Origin: Perognathus longimembris pacificus
Taxonomy: Eukaryota > Chordata > Mammalia > Rodentia > Heteromyidae
NCBI RefSeq assembly: GCF_023159225.1
Contig: NC_063175.1
Coordinates: forward strand, 1,928,755 to 1,992,754
Length of the DNA stretch: 64,000 nt
Direction of reading: 5' to 3'
Shown piece by piece: positions 57,455 to 64,000 of the stretch (position 1 is the stretch's first letter; every line of letters starts with the position of its first letter). The notes beneath the pieces are model-generated. The model had not been told where the DNA came from. It made no database searches and saw nothing but the letters and a program-made list of their open reading frames with translations. A program made the translations under genes and the position numbers.

Positions 57455-57570
57455 GTAGTTAATTGGAGATAAGAGTTTCATAAACTGTCCTGCCTGGACT
57501 GGCTTCAAATTTGATCTACAGATCTCAGCCTCCTGAGTGTAGGCTTACAGGCATGAACCACTAGCATCAG
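57455..57570 (-). mobile_element. B1-Geo head fragment
   Basis: Linker ('gttaattggagataagag') and B1 head ('cagcctcctgagtgtaggct') are present. No Geo part follows on the 3' side. Confidence 0.75.
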
Positions 57571-58214
57571 AAAGAATTTGGCAGTCTTACTAGCTTCTGA
57601 CTCTGATCCTTTGTAGCTTCCTTGCCTATTATTGGATTGCCTATTCTAACTCCAAGAAAGAGGTAGAGATTGTTCTCACTGCATGTGATGTGCAGTTATT
57701 TGGAATTATTATTGAGGTCAAAACACACCCCCGGATTCTGAACATTCATGTTTACTCCAATTAACAATCCTAAGGTTGGTGTTAAGAGAAGTAACAATAC
57801 AGAAAAATGACTCTGTTTTTTTAAAGTCAAGTTTAATTTGCTGGGAATAATGATTTGTGACATGAACCTGATGAAGCTGCTATAATTGACATTGTCCAAG
57901 GTAGTAATCTGATTATAGCATTCCCAACCGCAGCTTGCCCTTAAACTAATTCTATCTTGAACTTAAAAAATGATGTCATAGTTTTCACTGTATATATCTT
58001 CTATGTGTATAAACAGAAAGCAGTGCCTGCTGACATTTTGCATGTAAAGCTAAGAACAGAAAATCTGGATGATTCTATGTTTAGAGAATTTATAATTCAG
58101 TTGAGGAAAGGAAGCATTGGGGTTATGTGAGGTTAGAACTGGGCCACAGCTTTAGACTGTCTGAAATATTTCTTCAACTGATTTCTGTACAAGAAATTGC
58201 CAAAGTCAAAGTCT
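57571..58214. other. Unassigned DNA
   Basis: No gene or recognised repeat. Confidence 0.45.
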
Positions 58215-58497
58215 TTTTTCTTTTTCTTTTCTTTTCTTTTTTCTTTCTTTTTTTTTTTTTTTTTTTTTTTTGCACTATCCTGGGCTTGAATTCAGGGCCT
58301 AAGTGCTGTCCCTGAGATTTTTTGTTTAAGGCAAGTGCTGTATTACTTGACTCACAGATCCACTTCTGGCTTTTTTTTGCTGGTTAATTGGGGATTAAGA
58401 GTGTCATGGACTTTCCTGCCCATTGGCTTCGAACTGTGATCCTCAGATCTCAGCCTCCTTAGTAGCTAGGATTAGAGGTTTGAGCCCCTGGCTTCTA
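58215..58497 (-). mobile_element. B1-Geo composite SINE
   Basis: A T-rich block (58215-58271, minus-strand A tail with C interruptions) precedes the reverse Geo ('gcttgaattcagggcctaag'), linker ('gctggttaattggggattaa') and B1 head ('ccttagtagctaggattag'). Confidence 0.87.
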
Positions 58498-59005
58498 GCT
58501 GGAAATGTTATTATTTATTGGGCACTGCCCCAGCCTAGAGAGAGTTTGGCAGCATCCAGTGAGTAGTTCTTTGCTTAGGCCTCAGTATCAGAGTGAAATC
58601 CCAGTATGAGCCTGAATGGAAATCTTTGCTTTTTCACAGGTTGTGCCAGAAATTCCCAACCTAAAGTATACCATCAGTGGGAGGTAGAAGAGAGATGTTA
58701 GAGGGTTGACTCAGTCACTTCTCAAGTGGCTGACTTCAGCTCAATCAGCTGGATGAGAGAAAAAAGTTACCCCTTTCAGAATAGAAAGGATCCCTCAAGA
58801 TTTAACACTGCTCTGATGCCTACCACTGTGAGGCCTCTCAAAGAAAAAAGGGCCACCCAGAGCTTATGCTATTGCTTCCTATCTCCAAATTGTGGCCTAC
58901 TAGCATGGTCCTCATTCCACCAATACACATGAGCATTTCTCCTAGACAAGTGTGGGAAGTGGGAGACTGCAGGAAGCTCTGAGCTTCCAATAAATTTAAC
59001 CAATA
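58498..59005. other. Unassigned DNA, possibly a worn LTR
   Basis: An AATAAA word near 58990 and a lack of other features raise the possibility of an LTR end, but the family is not recognised. No gene. Confidence 0.3.
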
Positions 59006-59385
59006 TGTGTTCATCAGTTTGGATATTTTCACAAAGCATTATAGGCAGAATGGCTTAGAAACAAGAGGAATTAACTCCATATGGTTCTGGAGGGTGAGAA
59101 GTTAAAGATCAAGGCAGCTCTGTATATGGTGTCCGCTGAGGGTGGTCCTTCTCATGGACAATGATGGGCTGTGTACTCTCACCATGGAATGGATTGATGG
59201 GTGTCCTCAGGCTTCCTTTAAAAGGGCCATTAATTCCATTCAAGATAGCCCAGCCCCTTGGGACCTATTACATCCTGATACTATCACCTTGGGGATTAGG
59301 ATTTCCACCTAGGAGTTTATGGAGACATAAATGTTTGATTGATGAATATGAAACCCATTTAGAGAGTCCTATTCATAATGCATTC
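59006..59385 (-). mobile_element. MaLR LTR (MLT-like)
   Basis: The plus strand runs 'tgttcatcagtttggatatt', 'aatggcttagaaaca', 'ttctggagggtgagaagtta', 'atcaccttggggattaggat', 'ttatggagacataaatg'. This is the reversed MaLR LTR order. Confidence 0.62.
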
Positions 59386-59729
59386 AGTAAAGCTCACTGA
59401 GTAAGTTAATCATAATTAGATTCAAGAATACCTTCTTAGGTGGCAAAGTTAGAAACAGACAAAACATTCATATTTTTCTTTTAGCTTCTATTGTCCATTT
59501 TATGTTTTAGACTTTACTTTCACTCAATTATTATAAACTCTAAGTATCTTTCTGTTACTCTTAATTTCAGTTATTATAAAATGTAAATATCTTTTCTTAT
59601 GTTCCATTTGTCTGTTGTTGGTAGCACCTCAAATCAACTTTTTCAAGAGTGAGCACATACCTGTTTTCCAAACCAACAACTTATATTTTATACCATTGAT
59701 TTAAGTTTTTCAAGTAGCCATCTATGAGG
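59386..59729. other. Unassigned AT-rich DNA
   Basis: No gene or recognised repeat. Confidence 0.45.
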
Positions 59730-59850
59730 TCTTTCTAGACTTCTTGGTTATTTGGTGATGAGAGTCTCAAGAATTTGTCTGCCTAGGCTGGCTCTGAACA
59801 GCAAGACTTCAGCCTCCTGCGCCTCTGGGAGTACAGGAGTAAACTATTAG
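59730..59850 (-). mobile_element. B1 head fragment
   Basis: The reverse of a B1 head of the B1-Geo type ('gtctgcctaggctggctctg', 'cttcagcctcctgcgcct', 'gagtacaggagtaaacta'). Confidence 0.6.
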
Positions 59851-60147
59851 CTGTAGCACAAAAAAGAGTTTGATATGATTTGTTTATTGTTGTGTCCTCT
59901 GTATTTAAAAATGTGCCAAAATTATTTCTAAAACTTCCATAAAAAAGAGTTGAATAAATGAATTTAATCATATTCTGACTCTCATCATATCAGATTAGAA
60001 GAAAGTATGATTTTCAGGGACCTTTTTGATTTAAGAACAGTTGGAATCAGTAAAATGTTTGCGTGCCAAATATATGCCTGGTGCCATAGTAAGTATTGGG
60101 AAGAAAAGATACTAAATTTCTTTAAGGAGCTGACTTTTTTTCTTGTT

Positions 60148-60255
60148 TTTCACTTATCTTTTTTGAGGCAGAGTCAAGGTGGACCTCAAACTTGCATCCT
60201 CAGTACTCAGCCTCTCAAGTGCTGAGATTATAGTTATGAACCACAGTGCCCAGGA
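60148..60255 (-). mobile_element. B1 fossil
   Basis: 'ctcaagtgctgagattatag' and 'atgaaccacagtgcccagg' are the reverse of a standard B1 5' end. It differs from the B1-Geo head type. Confidence 0.68.
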
Positions 60256-60492
60256 TAGCTTAAGTTTCAATAAGTTATTATTGGTAGTGCTAATACAGTT
60301 AGTTGTATTTTATGCCATATACTGGCAATCGATACAGTTCTCTAGGATTGTGTGAGTATTTAGTGTCCAAATTCCTTTTATCAATTATTGATTATACTAT
60401 AGTCAAAAGCAGAGGTTATTTACATGGCAGAGAACTAACCAGACAATACAAAAAAGGAAGTGACAATAGGACATAGCCAAATATGATGAGAA

Positions 60493-60705
60493 GGGTTGGG
60501 AATATGGCCTAGTGGTACAAGTGCTCGCCTCGTACACATGAAGCCCTGGGTTTGATTCTTCAGCACCAAATATATAGAAAAAAAGCCGGGAGTGGCTCTG
60601 TGGCTCAAGTGGCAGAGTGCTAGCCTTGAGCAAAAACAAATCAGAGACAGTGTTCAGGCCCTCAGTCCATGCCCCAGGACTGGCAACAAAAACAAAACAA
60701 ATAAA
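60493..60705 (+). mobile_element. IDL-Geo SINE
   Basis: Complete left and right monomers and an A-rich tail with C interruptions. TSD CAAATATGATGAGAA is perfect over 15 nt (60478-60492 and 60706-60720). Confidence 0.94.
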
Positions 60706-60720
60706 CAAATATGATGAGAA

Positions 60721-61344
60721 ACTTTATCCTTTGTGAACTCATAAAAATTTTGAAAGACCCGAAGATTTGGGGAGAAAAATTATGGGAATTTTTTCCCTAA
60801 GAATTAAATGTTTGTATTTCTAGTTTATGGATAAACTGTTATCAAAAGACCCTGGTGATAATATAAAATAAATATTTAAGTTAATTAGCTGTAAAATCAA
60901 TATTTATTAATCTCTACTTATAATTGTTCTCTAATGTAATTTTCATGAAACACTAGCAAGGTAACATCGTTAGCCTTCAAGAAATTTTACGTTAAACATT
61001 ATTTCTCTAAGAAAGAAAAACAAAGAATTTTTCTTGTTAAAAGCTACAGTGAAGGAAATATTATTAATATCTGTTAAAGAAAGCTGATCATTTTTCACAA
61101 AAGGGTGAGCTTAAAGGGAAAGAATAGTACTTTGTTTTAACATAAGAACACAAACATACTCAGAAATATATTGAGGATTCCAAACCTTTAATTTGTGGTT
61201 GAGTTAGCAACATGCATTTAACACACTCTTGTTTAAAATTGAGTTTAATTGTAACACCATTTAAACTGGAAATTACTTCTGGGTGAGATTTTACTCTTGA
61301 TAAGTGCTCAGAAAATGTTGGTTGTATATTTGTTTAATAGTGAA
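60721..61344. other. Unassigned AT-rich DNA
   Basis: No gene or recognised repeat. Confidence 0.45.
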
Positions 61345-61432
61345 ACAAAACAGTATAAGAAATGTATCCAGTGCCTAACGTATGAAACTAACCTCTCTGT
61401 ACATCACTTTGACAATAAATAAGAAAAAAAAA
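61345..61432 (+). mobile_element. Short L1 3' end
   Basis: Only the last segment of the 3' UTR is present ('caagaaatgtatccagtgcc'-like, 'cctctctgtacatcactttg') with an A-rich tail. It is close in sequence to the younger L1 type. Confidence 0.85.
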
Positions 61433-62513
61433 TTTCTAAAGCCCTTTATATAACACAGCACATTTTGTAAATGCCAAATTATCTAGGAGGTATGGATCTT
61501 GAAGTTGTTGGTTTTTGTTTTAGGTCATTTTCTTTTTTTTTTTTCTTTGTTCTTTTAGTGAACTAAAAAGCTGGTAACTTACAGTATCAATTTATCAATG
61601 ATAAAGCTGACAGTGATGCCAGTTCAAGTCTGTTAGTTGAACTTGTAAAAGTCCCAAACTGCTAGAAGTAGTGTAGTCTTTGCAGTGAAAATCAGAGAGT
61701 TAAATTGGCTAGAAAAAATAAAGCAACAAAGGGTAATGATGAGTGGCAGAAAAAAAGCAGAACCTGCAATTTAGGAGCCGATAAAGTTAGTTACGTTAGT
61801 CCATAACATGATAAGATGTATCGGGTTATTAATTGTATGTTTCAAAAGTAGTGGCCTAGGATTATTTTTCTTTATCATTTTCTTTAGTGAAGTTCAAATG
61901 AGGACTTCTTATTGAGAATTTTGCATGGGTGAAAAATCATAGATCTCATTCAAATCAGAATCAAGCCATTCACAGAAGATGTTTAGCAGATGGAGCAAGG
62001 AATTGGAACACTTCTAGGAAGACGTTTCATTCCAGATTGAAAAATCAGTTGCTTATTAGCAGTGTAACTCAGACAGCAAGGTGTTCTCACTGGTGCTCTC
62101 ACCCAAAGTGTATTAAAGATCTGATCTGAAAATTACAAAACTAAATAGGATTCTTTATCATTGAGTCCTTATCTACAAGAGAAAATTATGCAACTTGATT
62201 TGCATCAATCAATCAATATTTTACTTAGATGATTATATTTTACTCCAGTCCAGTTAAAGTTTGAGAAGTTAAAATTTTCCCCAAAATATTTACAATCATT
62301 TCTTTTTCTTTTGCTTTCTCAAAAGTTCATGTTTTGGAAACTGAATTCTCAAAGCCATATGTTAATTTGGAAATGGAGCCATTGAGAGAGCTAGGATTAG
62401 ATAAGACCATGAGATTGGGTCCCCATGATGATGTTGGAAATTGATGATTTTCTAAGAGGAAGCGGATAGATGGAGTTTCCCTACCCCCATAATGGGATGA
62501 CTTCTGTCATGTT
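61433..62513. other. Unassigned DNA
   Basis: No gene or recognised repeat. Confidence 0.45.
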
Positions 62514-62527
62514 AAGATGCAGTATGA

Positions 62528-62757
62528 GGGACTGAGAATGTGGCTTAGTGGTAGAGTGCTTGCTGAGCATGCATGAAGCCCTGGGTTTGATTCCTCAGCA
62601 CCACATAAACAGAAAAGGCTGGAAAGTGGCACTGTGGCTCAAAAGGTACAGTGCTGGCCTTGAGCTAAAAGAAGGCAGGGACAGTGCTCAGGCCCTGAGT
62701 CCAAGCCCCAGGACTGGCAAAAAAAAAAAAAAAGAAAAAGAAAAAAAGAAAAAAGAA
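62528..62757 (+). mobile_element. IDL-Geo SINE
   Basis: Complete dimer with a long A-rich tail carrying G interruptions (62719-62757). TSD AAGATGCAGTATGA (62514-62527) and AAGATGCAGCATGA (62758-62771) differ at one base. Confidence 0.94.
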
Positions 62758-62771
62758 AAGATGCAGCATGA

Positions 62772-63090
62772 ATTCCCTCTTCAGATGGTGGGATATGCTC
62801 TTTTTCTTTTCAGCCTTTAGACCCATTGACCGAATACATCTCTATTCTTCATAAGTTACTTATATCAGAGATTTCAAAACTGATTACAATGTGTAGATAA
62901 AATAGATGATCGATGTTTTCTGAAACAAATATCGGCACCAGCCCACCCATGATCATTACCGTCTCTGAGGTTCAGTGTCAAATTTTGAAAAGTATTATGA
63001 CAGTCAGTGGTCAGTGGTCAGAAAATCTCATCAAACTAAATTATTCTGAGAACGACACAATACCAGGACACAGTTACATACTCCATCATT
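62772..63090. other. Unassigned DNA
   Basis: No gene or recognised repeat. An open frame at 62913-63176 runs into the LTR and is featureless. Confidence 0.4.
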
Positions 63091-63548
63091 TGATGGTTAA
63101 CAGTTTGGATCTGAAATGTCTTTCCAAAGTTCCTGTATTGAAGGCTTACACCCAAAACAACAGTATTCAGAAGTGATGCTTTGGGAGATCTTTTTCACCA
63201 TGGAAGTTTGGACCCCATCAAAGGGTTAATCTAATGGCTTGTACATAAACGAATGGGCTATTGGAAGTTGATTGAAATTTAGGAGCTGGGGCCTAGAGGA
63301 AAGCAGAGATTCTTGGGGATATGCTTCTGGGCTGTATTTTGTTGCTTTTCCTCTCACATTTTGCTTCCCACCTGCTGTGAAGTGAGAAGCTTTGTTTCAC
63401 CACAGGCTCTACTCCAAGATGTCTGGCCTCATCTCCACCAAAAGCAATGGATGCAAGTGATTATAGACAGAAATGGTGAGCCAAAAGGAATCTTTCCTAC
63501 TTTAGTTGATTACCACAGGCATTTTGTCTACTGGTCATTGGATTAAGA
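63091..63548 (+). mobile_element. MaLR-type LTR
   Basis: It starts 'tgatggttaacagtttggat' and continues 'gaaatgtctttccaaagttc', 'atgggctattggaagttga' and 'ggggcctagaggaaagcag'. It then has 'gtgaagtgagaagctttg' and 'atggtgagccaaaaggaatc', and ends 'aggcattttgtctactgg'. This is the plus-strand order of a mammalian ERVL-MaLR LTR. The small open frame inside (63313-63546) is incidental. Confidence 0.65.
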
Positions 63549-63634
63549 TCCAGCTAGTTCCCATAATACCTTCATGCAAATCAGAAGATATCCCAAGAGG
63601 ATCTGAAAATGATAGGATGAGAAAGCTTCTCACA

Positions 63635-63814
63635 TCTCTTCTTTTATCTCCTCTCTTCTTTCTCCTCTTCCCCTTTCCTTCCTCTCCATCTGTCTCCCAG
63701 CCCCTCCCCTCTTCTCCCATCTTCTTTTCTCCCCTTCCCTTCCCCTCTTGCTTATCACCCTTTTCCCGTCTTCCTCTTCCCCTTCCTTGTCCTTTTCTTT
63801 CCTTTCCCTTCATC
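63635..63814. repeat. Pyrimidine-rich (CCCTTT)-like tract
   Basis: About 180 bp of almost pure C/T on the plus strand. It generates a Lys/Gly/Arg-rich frame on the minus strand that is not a gene. It may be the expanded tail of the adjacent SINE. Confidence 0.9.
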
Positions 63815-63899
63815 TTCTTTTTTGCACTACTGGAGTTTAAACTCAGAGGCTCATGCTTAGTAGCTAGCATTCTACCACTTGTGCCATGCTTCTAGCCCT
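63815..63899 (-). mobile_element. Worn tRNA-derived SINE (Geo/ID class)
   Basis: 'ctggagtttaaactcagagg' and 'attctaccacttgtgccatg' match the reverse of the Geo right part. Highly diverged. Confidence 0.55.
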
Positions 63900-64000
63900 T
63901 GTAAACAAGACCCATCTCCTGTGGCTATTTTGAATTATATTCTGGAAAACTCTTATCACATCAGAATGCCAATGTCACTGCCAAACTAATGATCAAATCC

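Noticed and set aside
63313..63546. 77-codon frame as a gene
   Set aside because: It lies inside a MaLR-type LTR and matches the LTR pattern.
63535..63870. Basic 111-codon minus-strand frame
   Set aside because: It is the complement of a pyrimidine-rich simple tract next to a SINE fossil.
1..64000. A novel defence or biosynthetic gene system
   Set aside because: No host coding sequence, operon-like gene order or conserved protein domain outside L1 could be found on either strand.

Overview
This window is gene-poor mammalian nuclear DNA, almost certainly from a geomyoid rodent (kangaroo rats, pocket mice, pocket gophers). The diagnostic signal is the dimeric SINE IDL-Geo: an ID-like, tRNA-Ala-derived left monomer joined to a Geo right monomer. 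I know it as restricted to Geomyoidea. It occurs in fresh copies with clean target-site duplications (TSDs). No host protein-coding exon, rRNA, tRNA gene, CRISPR or bacterial-type feature can be supported. The only long intact reading frames belong to LINE-1 (L1) elements, and most other open frames are shadows of repeats or simple-sequence DNA.

Layout. 1-830: 3' end of an L1 on the plus strand. 3173-10671: one 5'-complete L1 on the minus strand, flanked by a 17-nt TSD, with an open ORF1 and a broken ORF2. 10.7-18.5 kb: nested old repeats, including a B1-Geo SINE split by an IDL-Geo, a very old L1 (13.4-16.8 kb), a solo LTR with a perfect 6-bp TSD (16984-17507), and a MaLR LTR split by an L1 tail. 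18.5-25 kb: mostly unassigned DNA with microsatellites. 25.1-31.7 kb: three minus-strand L1 pieces. The last has a complete 5' UTR and open ORF1 but lacks ORF2. 31.7-43 kb: mostly unassigned DNA with fossils (B1, L2, MIR, old L1, an LTR-like segment). 43.9-46 kb: two very young IDL-Geo copies flanking a purine-rich LTR-like element with a 26-bp minisatellite. 46-53.6 kb: L2 fossil, a unique stretch with paired AP-1-like sites (about 48.3-49.1 kb), and unassigned DNA. 53.6-64 kb: further IDL-Geo, B1-Geo, MaLR, MIR and L1 fragments.

The elements work together only as parasites. L1 ORF1 and ORF2 proteins supply retrotransposition, and IDL-Geo and B1-Geo are non-autonomous passengers with A-rich tails and L1-type TSDs. 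No L1 copy here is autonomous, because every ORF2 is broken, deleted or truncated. The most notable points are the ORF2-less L1 with intact ORF1, a one-heptad length difference between two ORF1 coiled coils, the B1-Geo composite SINE, tRNA-like Pol III box remnants in Geo, and a young IDL-Geo lacking its left B box.

Family assignments come from recognising sequence patterns, without a database search. Edges of old repeats are approximate, and stretches described as unassigned may hold repeats I could not recognise.
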